Assembly: GCF_014650955.1 (NCBI RefSeq)
Contig: NZ_BMVY01000039.1
Location: forward strand, 1-64,000
Source of the DNA: Streptomyces tauricus
Lineage (GTDB): Bacteria > Actinomycetota > Actinomycetes > Streptomycetales > Streptomycetaceae
DNA length: 64,000 nt
Reading direction: 5' to 3'
Shown here: in pieces, positions 15,106-24,745 of the stretch
Layout of the letters: every line of letters begins with the position of its first letter
Numbering within the stretch: position 1 is the stretch's first letter
The notes under the pieces: generated by a model
What the model saw: the letters and a program-made list of their open reading frames with translations, nothing else
Database searches by the model: none
What the model was told of the DNA's origin: nothing
Made by a program: the position numbers and the translations under genes

Positions 15106-18100
15106 CGGCCCCGACCTCAAACACGCCCCCGCCCCCGGCCTCGACCGCCTCCCGACGTGCCAGGGCAAGAGCCGCCCAGCTCAACGGAGTCGACGCGGTC
15201 GAGGTGAGCGACGACGGGCTCACCCTCACCGTCACCTTCCTCGGCAAGGCCCCGCACGGCCTGTGCGCCGAGAACGTACGCATCGACGGCGGCCGGCGCG
15301 TCGACGGCCTGACCGGCATCACCGTCGTGGACATCGGCGTCGAGCGCGAGGAGGACCCCGAACTCGACGACCGGCTGTACGTCACCCTCGACCGGACCGG
15401 CGACTCCTCCCGCTACCGGCTCTCCCTGGTGGAGACCGACCCGTACGGGCGCCCCGGGACCGAGCCGTACCGCGGCTTCGACCAGCGCTATCACAGCGCC
15501 TCCTTCACCTTCCGGCCCGACTGCCCGACCCCCTTCGACTGCAAGCCCGCCCACGAACACGGCCACGAACACGGGCATGAACACGAACACGGGCACGAGC
15601 CCTCTGCGGGACCGTCGTTCCCCCAAGCGCCCGTCGTCGACTACACCGCCCGCGACTACGACACCATCCGCAAGCTGCTCCTCGACCGGCTCGCGCTCAC
15701 CACCCCCGACTGGATCGAGCGCAACCCCGCCGACCTGGGCACGACCCTCGTCGAGATGCTCGCGTACACCGGCGACCAGATCAGCTACCAGCAGGACGCC
15801 GTGGCCACGGAGGCGTACCTCGACACCGCGCGCCGCCGGATCTCGGTCCGCCGCCATGTGCGGCTGATCGACCACGCGATGCACGACGGCTGCAACGCGC
15901 GCGCCTACGTCACCGTGGAGAGCGCGGGCGACCACACGCTGCCCCCGGGCACGTACCGCTTCGCCTCCGTCGACGTACGCTCCCTCGACCCGCACGACCG
16001 GCCGGCGCCCGGCACGGTCATCGGCGACGGGGACCTCGCCGACCTCGACGAGCGCGGTTCCGTGGAGGTCTTCGAACCGGTCGTGGCCGCCGACCCGTTG
16101 GAGCTGCGGTCCGCCCACAACACGATCCGGCTGTGGACCTGGGGCGGCGAGGTCCGCTCCCTGCCCAGGGGCGCGACGGCCGCGACCCTGCGCGACGAGT
16201 GGCGCGACACGGAGACCCGCGAGGAACGCCGACTCGAACTGCGGGCCGGTGACCTGCTGGTCCTTGAGGAGGTGAAGGGGCCGCGCACCGGCACCCCTGG
16301 CGACGCCGACCCTGCCCACCGGCAGGTGGTGCGGCTGACCTCCGTCACCCCCGCCGTCGACCGGATCGAGGACCAGCCGGTCCTGGAGGTCACCTGGGCC
16401 GCCGAGGACGCGCTGCGCTTCCCGCTGTGCCTCATTACCCGTGGCGGACGCGGTTGCGAGCGAAGCGAGATGGGGTCCCTGGCCGGAGGCTGGGGGACAG
16501 TCGAGGACGTGTCGATCGCCCGCGGCAACGTCGTCCTGGTCGACCACGGCCGCTCTCTGAACCGGCCTGGCGAAGGCCTCCCGGAGACGGTGACCGTACC
16601 GCCCGGGCCCGCCGTCGTCGGCTCCTGCGGCGCACCCGCCTTCGGCTGCGCAGACCGCGACGAGGGCAACGCCCCCGCCCGGCTCGTCAACTCCCTCACG
16701 GACAAGGCGGGGTGCGGCGATCCGCTGACCCCCGACGACATCCACGAGCTGTTCGCGGTCGTGGGCGAGGACGCGACCGTACGCGCCGGACTCGGCCTGG
16801 AACTCACCGGGCGGCGGCCCGGCCGCACCGGAACGGCGGGGGCCGAGGAGGCCGGAGCGCGGGGACGGGTCGTGCCGGGCACGGCGTACGCGCAGGCCGC
16901 CGCGCTGCGGACCCTGCTCGCCCAGTCCGTGTACCCGGGCATCGCACCCCGCTTCCGGCCCGTGCTCGGCCGCTCACCCGTGACCCAGGCCGTGCCGTTC
17001 CCCGACCCCCGGGCCGTCGCCACCGGCCAGGCCGAGCGGATCGCCGCCGTCCCGGGCCGGGTCGAGCAGCGGCTCACCGAACTGTGGCGCAGCGCCCGCG
17101 ACCGCGACGGGCTCGGCGAACAGGAGATCGCCGAACTCACCGTGCTCTACGGCCTGAAGGTCCTGGAGCGTCTCGAACTGCGCCGCCACCCGGTCCGTGC
17201 ACTGCGCGAACTCCTCTTCCGCAGCGACCGGTTGCTGCACGCCAAGCTCCAGCGCGTCGAGGTGCTCACGGCACGGGCCCGCGCGGGCACGGTCCTCGAC
17301 GGACACATCGCCTGGGAGATCGCACAGAGCTGGGGACCCGCGTACGCGGACGGACTGCACCCGGGCGAACAGGTCCTGCGCGGCCCGGCCTCGGCGGCAC
17401 TCCGGCACGACCCACGCCAGGCCCTGCCCGCGGTCCGACTGCACGAGCTGCACCAAAACCACCACGGTCACCACAGCGGCCACAGCGGCGGCCACCCCCA
17501 CGGCGACACGATCTGGGAGCCGCGCCGCGACCTGCTCGACAGCACCCCCCGCGACCGGCACTTCGTCGGCGAACTGCGCGACGACGGACGCCTCGCCCTG
17601 CGCTTCGGCGACGGCCGCCACGCCGCCCGGCCGACCCCCGGCACTCGGCTCGCGCTGCGCTACCGGCTCGGCGGCGGCACCGCGGGCAACGTGGGCCCGG
17701 AGGCCATCAACCACCTCGTCCTGACCGCCGACTGCGAGCGGCCGCCCGTGGCCGGCGTTCGCAACCCGCTGCCCGCCGTCGGCGGCACCGAACCCGAACC
17801 GGTCGAGCAGGTACGCCAGTCGGCCCCGCTCGACCTGCGCCGCACCCGGTTGCGCGCCGTCACCGCGGACGACTACGCGGCCCTCGCCGCCGCCCTGCCC
17901 GGTGTCCAGCGGGCCGCCGCCACGCTCCGCTGGACCGGCAGCGGCCAGGAGGCCCACATCGCCGTGGACGCGTACGGCACCGGGGAACCCTCTCCGGGGC
18001 TCCTCGCCGAGGTGACCCAGGCCCTGGAGGCGTACCGCCGTATCGGCCACGACCTCGTCGTCGGCGCCGCCCGGCCGGTACCGCTCGACATCGCGCTGCG

Positions 18101-18443
18101 GGTCTGCGCGCTCCCGGGCCACCAGCACGGGCAGATCCTGGCCGAGCTGTACCGCGTACTCGGCCGGGGCCGCCTCCCCGGCGGGCGGCTCGGGTTCTTC
18201 CACCCGGACGCGCTCACCTTCGGCGAACCGGTCCGGCTCAGCCGTCTGGTCGCCGTCGCGGCGGCGGTGCCGGGAGTGGAGAGCGTCCAGGTCACCCGGT
18301 TGCGAAGGCAGTTCCACGAGGACCGAGGAGAGAGGGAGGACGGCGTGCTGCGGCTCGGCCCGCTGGAGATCGCCACCTGCGACAACGACCCCGACCGGCC
18401 GGAGAACGGTCGGCTGACGATATCCCTCGGAGGTGCCCGATGA
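15102..18443 (+). CDS. eCIS baseplate assembly protein, gpJ-like (Pvc11-like)
   Basis: This 1,113-residue wedge protein is related to phage baseplate J and Pvc11. The central part carries the J-type opening VVDYTARDYDTIRKLLLDRLALTTPDW and DLGTTLVEMLAYTGDQISYQQDAVATEAYL. The C-terminal part has LRFGDGRHAARPTPGTRLALRYRLGGGTAGNVGPEAI and the AALPGVQRAAATLRWTGSG region. Two His-rich inserts are unusual: HEHGHEHGHEHEHGHE at about residues 150-168, and HELHQNHHGHHSGHSGG at about 780-797. Cys residues cluster near 440-550 (CERSE, GSCGAPAFGCADR, AGCGDP). It overlaps the gp25 gene and the next baseplate gene by ATGA. Confidence 0.88.
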   Translation: MTAPTSNTPPPPASTASRRARARAAQLNGVDAVEVSDDGLTLTVTFLGKAPHGLCAENVRIDGGRRVDGLTGITVVDIGVEREEDPELDDRLYVTLDRTGDSSRYRLSLVETDPYGRPGTEPYRGFDQRYHSASFTFRPDCPTPFDCKPAHEHGHEHGHEHEHGHEPSAGPSFPQAPVVDYTARDYDTIRKLLLDRLALTTPDWIERNPADLGTTLVEMLAYTGDQISYQQDAVATEAYLDTARRRISVRRHVRLIDHAMHDGCNARAYVTVESAGDHTLPPGTYRFASVDVRSLDPHDRPAPGTVIGDGDLADLDERGSVEVFEPVVAADPLELRSAHNTIRLWTWGGEVRSLPRGATAATLRDEWRDTETREERRLELRAGDLLVLEEVKGPRTGTPGDADPAHRQVVRLTSVTPAVDRIEDQPVLEVTWAAEDALRFPLCLITRGGRGCERSEMGSLAGGWGTVEDVSIARGNVVLVDHGRSLNRPGEGLPETVTVPPGPAVVGSCGAPAFGCADRDEGNAPARLVNSLTDKAGCGDPLTPDDIHELFAVVGEDATVRAGLGLELTGRRPGRTGTAGAEEAGARGRVVPGTAYAQAAALRTLLAQSVYPGIAPRFRPVLGRSPVTQAVPFPDPRAVATGQAERIAAVPGRVEQRLTELWRSARDRDGLGEQEIAELTVLYGLKVLERLELRRHPVRALRELLFRSDRLLHAKLQRVEVLTARARAGTVLDGHIAWEIAQSWGPAYADGLHPGEQVLRGPASAALRHDPRQALPAVRLHELHQNHHGHHSGHSGGHPHGDTIWEPRRDLLDSTPRDRHFVGELRDDGRLALRFGDGRHAARPTPGTRLALRYRLGGGTAGNVGPEAINHLVLTADCERPPVAGVRNPLPAVGGTEPEPVEQVRQSAPLDLRRTRLRAVTADDYAALAAALPGVQRAAATLRWTGSGQEAHIAVDAYGTGEPSPGLLAEVTQALEAYRRIGHDLVVGAARPVPLDIALRVCALPGHQHGQILAELYRVLGRGRLPGGRLGFFHPDALTFGEPVRLSRLVAVAAAVPGVESVQVTRLRRQFHEDRGEREDGVLRLGPLEIATCDNDPDRPENGRLTISLGGAR

Positions 18444-21400
18444 GCGACGACTGCACCTGCGGCGGAGCGTGCGGCGACGGAAACGGCCCCGGTGGAGGCG
18501 CCGGTTGCGATTGCGGTGGCGGCGCCCGCGGCGGCCACGACGAACGCCTCGCCCCCGCCCCGCCGCACAACCCCCCGGGCCGTACCGCCCTCGACTACCG
18601 CGTCGGCGACCACGCCTCCTTCCTGGCCGCCCTGCTCGACCGGCTCGCCTCACCCGCGTACCCGGCGCTCCGGGGTCTGACGGTCCGCACCCCGGACGAC
18701 CCGGCGATCGGCCTGCTCGACGCCACCGCCGTCCTCGGCGACCTCCTCACCTTCCACTCCGAGCGGATCGCCGACGAGGCCTATCTGCGCACAGCCGACG
18801 AACACCGCTCCCTGGTGCTGCTGGGCCGGCTGGTCGGCCACCGGCCCCGTCCGGGCGTCGCCGCCGCGACCCATCTCGCGTACAGCCTCGAACGGGATCC
18901 GCGCGCCGAGACCCTGCCCGTGGTCATCCCGCGGGGCGCGCGCAGCCACAGCGTGCCCGCGTCCGCCGACGAGGAGTCGCAGACCTTCGAGACGAGCCGA
19001 GACCTGACGGCCCGCTGGGACTGGAACGAGCTGAAGGTCCGGCGTCGGCGCCCCTCCCTCATCACCCCGCAGGACCTGGAGCGCCGGTCCGTGCTCTTCG
19101 TCGACGGCACCGCCAACTCCCTCGCCGTGGGCGACCCGTTGCTCTTCGTCTTCGGCGAGAAGGCGGGCGCGCAACGGCTGCTGCTGCCCGTGGCGAGTGT
19201 CCGCGTCGACCGGGACGACGAGATCACCGCGATCGGGCTGCCCCGGTCGGCCCCGCCCACCTTCCAGGAACTCGTCGACGAGGTACGGCGCTGGATCAGC
19301 GAGCCCGGGGCGCCCGGCGAGCCCGGCGACGAACCGCCCACACCGGAGGTGCCCAACCCGCGGCCGGTCAGCCGTCTGATCGACGAGCTCGACGACCAGG
19401 TCCTCGCACCGCTGCGCGCGGACCTGGACGGCATCGGCACACCGGAGGGCCTCGCGGCCCGGCTCGCCGAGCCCGTCGCCCGCCTCGACGAGGCCCAGGT
19501 CCTCGCGACACCGTACGAGGACGTGGCGGCCTGGTTCGAGCAGCTGGAAGGGGTACTGGCCGAACTGGCGGAGCGAGCGCTGGAGTTGGCGCCCAGCCAG
19601 CCGGTACCTCCCGGGGAGGGGGAGGACCCGGCGGTGATCGGCGCCGCCCGCACCCGGGCAGCCACCGCGACCGCCGACCGGCCCGCCACCACGGCCCCGG
19701 AAGCCACCCCGGCATCCCCGGGGTCCAGCACGGAGTCCGCATCGGAGGCCCCCGCCGCCCCGGAACCCCCCGGCCGTCACGAGGCCGCCTTCCAGGCACT
19801 CGGCGCCGTCCTGCCCGCCCTCCGCGGCAGGCAACCGGCACCGTCCTCCACCGCCGGACGCGGGCCCCGCCGCCCCGGCGCGGACACGGCCCGCCTGCTC
19901 TCGGTCCTCGACCCGAGCCTGACCGGCCTCTACCCGGCCTGGCGTACGGCCGCCGCCCCCGCCTCCGCCGCTCCCGGCACCCGGCGACTCCTGCGGGAAC
20001 TCCTCGCCCTGCGCGTGACGACGGCCCCCTTCGGCGCGATGGCCCCGCTCAAGCCCGTCCAGGACGACCGGGGCCGGGTCATCCGGACCGCGGACTGGCC
20101 TCTCACCGGTGCCTCGCTGGTCAGCACGCGCGTCGTGTTCGACACGGGGGGCAGGACCCCGGTGCGGGCGGAGTTCCAGTACGTCGAGGGAAGCAGCTCC
20201 GACCAGCGCGCCGAGAACCTCCCCCTCACCGTGCCGGTCACCTTCCGTCTCGGTACGGGCGAGGTGCGCCTGTCCACCCACGCGGGCGTGGGCCAGGACG
20301 GCGAGCGGAGCGGGCCCGACAGGCGCCCCGGCGACTCCCGGTCCGCCGACTCCCCGCCCGCCGAATCCCCGCCCTCCGCCGCTCAGGAACCCGGCGTCAC
20401 CGCGGTGTTCAGCGCGGGTCTGCCCGAGCGCACCCTCCACGTGTCGCGCCCCGACGCCGACGGCCTGGTCCACGTGGACGTCCGCAACGGCACCGCCGAA
20501 CAGGTCACCCTCCGGCCCGGCGTCCCGGAGCAGTTCACGCACGGCGAGTACGAGGTGAGTCTCGCCTACACCGTGGGCAGCGCCGCCCCGAACGTCGAGG
20601 TGGTCGTCGCCTCGAAACCGGAGCCCGCCAACCGCCGCGTGCTCCAGCTGGACTCGGTGCGCGACGGCATCACGGTCGGCAGCTGGGTGGCGGTCCAGCG
20701 CCCCACCAAGGGGGCCGAGGGAGGCATCCCGGGCGACCCGGCCCTCGCGTACGTCACGACGAAGGTGGTGGCGGCGCGGACGGCTGCGTACACCAACTAC
20801 GGCATCACCGGCCGGGGCACCGAACTCGTGCTGGCCGACCCGTGGCTGGACGAGTTCGACGTCCTGCTCTCGCACATCCGCGACACCACCGTGCACGCGC
20901 AGGGCGAACCACTGCGCCTCGCCGACGAACCGCTCGGCGAGGACGTGCATGGCAACGAGATCGAACTCGCCGAGCTGTACGACGGGTTGAGGCCGGGCCG
21001 CACCCTGATCGTCGACGGCGAGCGCGGTGACCTCCCCGGCGCCACCGCGCTACGGGCCACCGAGGTCGTCACCGTCGCCGCGGCCGAGCCCGTGGTCGAC
21101 CCGCGGCTCCCGGGCGACCACGTCCACACCGAGCTGACGCTCACCACGGACCTCGCGTACCGCTACCGCCGCGACACCGTGCGGATCCTCGGCAACGTGG
21201 TCGAGGCGACGCACGGCGAGTCCCGCGACGAGGCGATCGGCAGCGGCGACCCGGGCCGGGTGAACCAGACGTTCGCGCTCTGGCAGTCGCCCCTCACCTG
21301 GCTCGCCGACGACAACCCGCTCGGCGCCACACCCGTCCTGGAGATCAGGGCCGACGGCATCCTCTGGCACGAGGTCGACAGCCTCGCCGGACGCGGCCCG

Positions 21401-22459
21401 CGCGACCGTGTCTACATCACGGGCACCACCGCCGACGGCCGCACCACCGTGACCTTCGGCGACGGCGTCCACGGCGCCCGGCTGCCCGGCGGCCACGAGA
21501 ACATCCACGCCCGCTACCGCTTCGGCACCGGCCGGGCCGCGAACGTCGCCGCGGGCCGCGTCACCCAGGCCCTCACTCGGCCCCTGGGCGTCACCGCGGT
21601 CACCAACCCGCGACCCGCCAACGGCGGCGCGGACGCCGACGGGCCCGCCCTGACGCGCCGCACGATCCCGCTCGCCGTCTCCGCGCTCGACCGCCTGGTG
21701 TCGGAGGCCGACTACGAGGACTTCGCCCGCTCCCGGGCCGGCGTCGGACGGGCCGCCGCGCGCGAACTCTTCGACGGACGGCGGCGCGTGCTGCACGTGA
21801 CGGTCGCGGGCACGGACGACGTGCCGATCGTGGGCGACGGCGGTGACTCGCCCCTGCTGCGGTCCCTGCGCGCGGCGCTCACCGAGTACGGCGACCCGAA
21901 CCTCCCGGTCCGGGTCGACGCCCGCGAACTCGTCGCACTCCTCGTGTCGGCGAAGGTGAAGGTGTCACCGGACCACTCCTGGCAGCTGGTCGAACCCCGT
22001 CTGCGCCAGGCGCTCCTGCGCAAACTCGGCTTCGACGGCCGGGAGTTGGGGCAGCCGGCCCGCCTCTCCGACATCCTGGCCACGGCCCACCGCGTCCCCG
22101 GCGTCGACTACGTGGACGTCGACGTCTTCACCGGCGTACCCGCATCCATGTCCGCCGGAGAGCTGACGAAGCTCCTCGCGAACCCCGGGCTGCCGAAGGC
22201 GACGGTCCCGGCGCGCGGAGCCACGTACGACGAGAAGACCCACACCGTCCGGAGGAAGGACGGCGAGACGCTGTCGGAGATCTGCGCCCGGTACGGCGTC
22301 CCGCTCGCCGAACTCCTGCGCCTCAACCCCGACATCACCGACACCCGCCGCCTGGCGAAGGGCCGCTCGGTGTACGTCTTCCGCGGTATCCGCCCCGCCC
22401 AGCTCGCCCTGCTGTCGCCGAGGGCCGCGGACACCCTGATTCTGACGGAGGTCAACTGA
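18440..22459 (+). CDS. Second large eCIS baseplate protein (Pvc12-like) with C-terminal LysM
   Basis: This 1,339-residue baseplate protein starts at an ATG overlapping the Pvc11-like stop. The N-terminus is Cys/Gly-rich (CTCGGACGDGNG, then GCDCGGGARGG). The wedge core begins LDYRVGDHASFLAALLDRLASP and DPAIGLLDATAVLGDLLTFHSERIADEAYL. A Pro/Ala-rich insert lies around residues 395-485. The J-like C-terminal part shows TVTFGDGVHGARLPGGHENIHARYRFGTGRAANVAAG and LVSEADYEDFARSRAGVGRAAA. The last 70 residues form a LysM repeat (KDGETLSEICARYGVPLAEL, then LRLNPDITDTRRLAKGRSVYV), not usual for Pvc12 as I know it. It may contact the tube or the cell wall. Confidence 0.87.
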   Translation: MSDDCTCGGACGDGNGPGGGAGCDCGGGARGGHDERLAPAPPHNPPGRTALDYRVGDHASFLAALLDRLASPAYPALRGLTVRTPDDPAIGLLDATAVLGDLLTFHSERIADEAYLRTADEHRSLVLLGRLVGHRPRPGVAAATHLAYSLERDPRAETLPVVIPRGARSHSVPASADEESQTFETSRDLTARWDWNELKVRRRRPSLITPQDLERRSVLFVDGTANSLAVGDPLLFVFGEKAGAQRLLLPVASVRVDRDDEITAIGLPRSAPPTFQELVDEVRRWISEPGAPGEPGDEPPTPEVPNPRPVSRLIDELDDQVLAPLRADLDGIGTPEGLAARLAEPVARLDEAQVLATPYEDVAAWFEQLEGVLAELAERALELAPSQPVPPGEGEDPAVIGAARTRAATATADRPATTAPEATPASPGSSTESASEAPAAPEPPGRHEAAFQALGAVLPALRGRQPAPSSTAGRGPRRPGADTARLLSVLDPSLTGLYPAWRTAAAPASAAPGTRRLLRELLALRVTTAPFGAMAPLKPVQDDRGRVIRTADWPLTGASLVSTRVVFDTGGRTPVRAEFQYVEGSSSDQRAENLPLTVPVTFRLGTGEVRLSTHAGVGQDGERSGPDRRPGDSRSADSPPAESPPSAAQEPGVTAVFSAGLPERTLHVSRPDADGLVHVDVRNGTAEQVTLRPGVPEQFTHGEYEVSLAYTVGSAAPNVEVVVASKPEPANRRVLQLDSVRDGITVGSWVAVQRPTKGAEGGIPGDPALAYVTTKVVAARTAAYTNYGITGRGTELVLADPWLDEFDVLLSHIRDTTVHAQGEPLRLADEPLGEDVHGNEIELAELYDGLRPGRTLIVDGERGDLPGATALRATEVVTVAAAEPVVDPRLPGDHVHTELTLTTDLAYRYRRDTVRILGNVVEATHGESRDEAIGSGDPGRVNQTFALWQSPLTWLADDNPLGATPVLEIRADGILWHEVDSLAGRGPRDRVYITGTTADGRTTVTFGDGVHGARLPGGHENIHARYRFGTGRAANVAAGRVTQALTRPLGVTAVTNPRPANGGADADGPALTRRTIPLAVSALDRLVSEADYEDFARSRAGVGRAAARELFDGRRRVLHVTVAGTDDVPIVGDGGDSPLLRSLRAALTEYGDPNLPVRVDARELVALLVSAKVKVSPDHSWQLVEPRLRQALLRKLGFDGRELGQPARLSDILATAHRVPGVDYVDVDVFTGVPASMSAGELTKLLANPGLPKATVPARGATYDEKTHTVRRKDGETLSEICARYGVPLAELLRLNPDITDTRRLAKGRSVYVFRGIRPAQLALLSPRAADTLILTEVN

Positions 22460-24627
22460 TGTCCAGGGAACCGGACGGACTCGCCGAGCTGCTTCCCCAG
22501 TGGCACCGGCTGCGCGACGCCCAGGAGGGCGAACCCCTGCGCGCCCTGCTCGCCGTCATGGCCGAGCAGCTGGACCTCGTACGCGAAGGGGTCGAGCAGG
22601 GCTACGAGGACCTGTTCGTCGAGACGGCGGCCCCCTGGGTGCTGCCGTACCTCGGCGACCTCGTCGGCTACCGCACGCTGCCCGGCTACGAGCGTGTGCT
22701 CACCACCGGTCTGCGCGGCGGGAGTTCGGCCGCGCTCACGGAGGCCGTCGCCCCGCGCGCCGACGTCGCCGCCACCGTCGCGAACCGCCGCCGCAAGGGC
22801 ACCCTCCACCTCCTCGAAGAACTCTCCGCGAACGTGGCCGGCTGGCCCGCCCGCGCCGTCGAACTCTCCCGCCACCTCTCGCATCAACAGCCCGTGAAGC
22901 TGTACGGCACCAGGGGAGCCGCAGCCACCGGGGGAGCCGGCGCCCACGAGCGCGGTACGCGCGGGCGGCTCGCCGACCTCCGCAACGGCTCCGCGCTCGA
23001 CCTCGCCGGCGGCCCCTTCGGCGAGGTGGCCCGCTCGGCCGACATACGCAGGGCCGACTCCCGCCGCAGGCAAGGGGGTTGGACCCCGGCAGGCGTCGGC
23101 CTGTACGTCTGGCGACTGAAGGCGCACTCGCTGACGTCGTCACCCGCGTACTGCGTCGACCGGGCCCGCAACCTCTACACCTTCTCCATCCTCGGCAACG
23201 ACACCCCACTCGTCACCAGGCCGGTCCCCGAACCCTCGCCCCACCACATCGCGGAGATCGACAACGTCCCCGCGTTCATCCGCCGCCGCCGTCTCCACGA
23301 CCGCCTCGCCGACCTCTACGGCCCCGGCAAGAGCTTCGTCATCCGGCGCGACGGCGAGGACCGGCCCGTACCACCCGCCGACCTCGTCGTCGCGGACCTG
23401 TCGGACTGGCGCTACCGCCCCAAGCGCGGCCAGGTCGCGGTCGACCCGGAGCTGGGCCGCATCGCCTTCGGCGCACGGACCGCGCCCCGCAAGGGCGTCT
23501 GGGTCGACTACCACTACGCGTCCGGCGCCGACCTGGGCGGCGGCGAGTACGTACGCGACCGCGAGCCCCGCCCGGACGCCACCGTGTTCCGGGTCGGCCC
23601 GGGCGAGAGGCACCGGCAGATCATGGACGCCTACCGGGCCTGGCAGCACGACCGTCGGGCGGGCGACTGCGGCCCCGAGGGCATCATCGAGATCACCCAC
23701 AGCGGTGCCTACCAGGAGCAGCTGGACTTCGACCTCGACCCGGGCGACCGGCTGGAGCTGCGCGCGGCCGAGGGCACCCGCCCGGTGATCCGCCTCCTCG
23801 ACTGGTACAGCAACCGCCCCGACGCCCTCAACATCCGCGCCGTATCCGACGACTGCGCGCCAGGCGAGCGGCCCCGGATCGTGCTCGACGGGCTGCTCGT
23901 CACCGGCCGAGGCATCAACGTCACCGGCCCGATGGGCGCCGTCGTCGTACGCCACTGCACCCTCGTGCCCGGCTGGTCCCTGGAACCCGAGTGCGACCCG
24001 CGTTCGCCCGACGAGCCGAGCATCGTCCTGGAACGCACCACCGCGTGCCTCCAGATCGAGCACAGCGTCCTCGGCACCATCGAGGTCATCGGTGACGAGG
24101 TCTCCGAGGAACCCCTCGACATCCACCTGCGCGACAGCGTCCTGGACGCCACCGCCGACGACCGGGAGGCACTGTCGGCCCCCGACTGCCGGCACGCCCA
24201 CGCGGTCCTGCACCTGCACCGCACGACCGTGATCGGCGAGATCCACACGCACGCGGTCCGCATCGCCGAGAACTCGCTCTTCACCGGCCGCCTCCACGTG
24301 GCCCGCCGAGGCATCGGCTGCCTGCGCTTCTCGTACGTCCCCACGGGCTCCCGTACGCCCCGCAGGTACCGCTGCCAGCCGGACCTGGCAGGCCCGGGCC
24401 AGGCCTCCCGCGTCCGCCCCCGCTTCACGTCCACGCGCTACGGGACGCCCTGGTACGCGCTGTCGGCCGACCGGAGCGCCGAGGAGATCCGGCGCGGCGC
24501 GGAGGACGGGGCCGAACTCGGCGCCTTCCACGACCTGTACCGGCCCCAGCGCGAGGACAACCTGCGGGCACGGCTCGCGGAGTACACACCCGCCGGAACG
24601 GACGCCGGGATCTTCTTCGTGACGTAG
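22459..24627 (+). CDS. eCIS tail / baseplate-periphery protein with beta-helix-like half
   Basis: This 722-residue protein overlaps the previous stop by one base (TGATG). The N-terminal 130 residues match a tail-protein leader: LAELLPQWHRLRDAQEG, VMAEQLDLVREGVEQGYEDLFVETAAPWVLPYLGDLVGYRTL. Residues about 390-620 are strand-rich, with repeats such as IEITHSGAYQEQLDFDL, RIVLDGLLVTGRGINVTGPMGAVVVRHCTLVPGW and VLHLHRTTVIGEIHTHAVRIAENSLF. This pattern fits a right-handed parallel beta-helix as in tail spikes. It is probably a baseplate-peripheral component or host-contact spike. The gene ends within a 20-nt direct repeat that contains the stop codon. Confidence 0.72.
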   Translation: MSREPDGLAELLPQWHRLRDAQEGEPLRALLAVMAEQLDLVREGVEQGYEDLFVETAAPWVLPYLGDLVGYRTLPGYERVLTTGLRGGSSAALTEAVAPRADVAATVANRRRKGTLHLLEELSANVAGWPARAVELSRHLSHQQPVKLYGTRGAAATGGAGAHERGTRGRLADLRNGSALDLAGGPFGEVARSADIRRADSRRRQGGWTPAGVGLYVWRLKAHSLTSSPAYCVDRARNLYTFSILGNDTPLVTRPVPEPSPHHIAEIDNVPAFIRRRRLHDRLADLYGPGKSFVIRRDGEDRPVPPADLVVADLSDWRYRPKRGQVAVDPELGRIAFGARTAPRKGVWVDYHYASGADLGGGEYVRDREPRPDATVFRVGPGERHRQIMDAYRAWQHDRRAGDCGPEGIIEITHSGAYQEQLDFDLDPGDRLELRAAEGTRPVIRLLDWYSNRPDALNIRAVSDDCAPGERPRIVLDGLLVTGRGINVTGPMGAVVVRHCTLVPGWSLEPECDPRSPDEPSIVLERTTACLQIEHSVLGTIEVIGDEVSEEPLDIHLRDSVLDATADDREALSAPDCRHAHAVLHLHRTTVIGEIHTHAVRIAENSLFTGRLHVARRGIGCLRFSYVPTGSRTPRRYRCQPDLAGPGQASRVRPRFTSTRYGTPWYALSADRSAEEIRRGAEDGAELGAFHDLYRPQREDNLRARLAEYTPAGTDAGIFFVT

Positions 24628-24676
24628 CCCGCTTCTCCGTGACGCAGCTCGCTTCTCCGTGACGTAGCCCGACGGG
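24619..24676 (+). repeat. 20-nt direct repeat spanning a stop codon
   Basis: gtgacgtagcccgcttctcc starts at 24619, 24639 and 24659, with the third copy diverging after 13 nt. The tail gene stops at the first TAG and the other copies form the intergenic spacer before the DUF6519 gene. Confidence 0.8.
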
Positions 24677-24745
24677 CGTTGCCCGCCCGCCCCACGACTC
24701 TCCGACCTCGCACCTCGCACTTTCCCAATCTGGGGGACACCCTTC

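Noticed and set aside
16427-18439. N-terminal extension of the Pvc12-like frame
   Set aside because: Almost only Arg, Pro, Gly and Thr; it lies in another frame of the Pvc11-like gene, whose motifs are clear. The ATG overlapping the previous stop is the real start.
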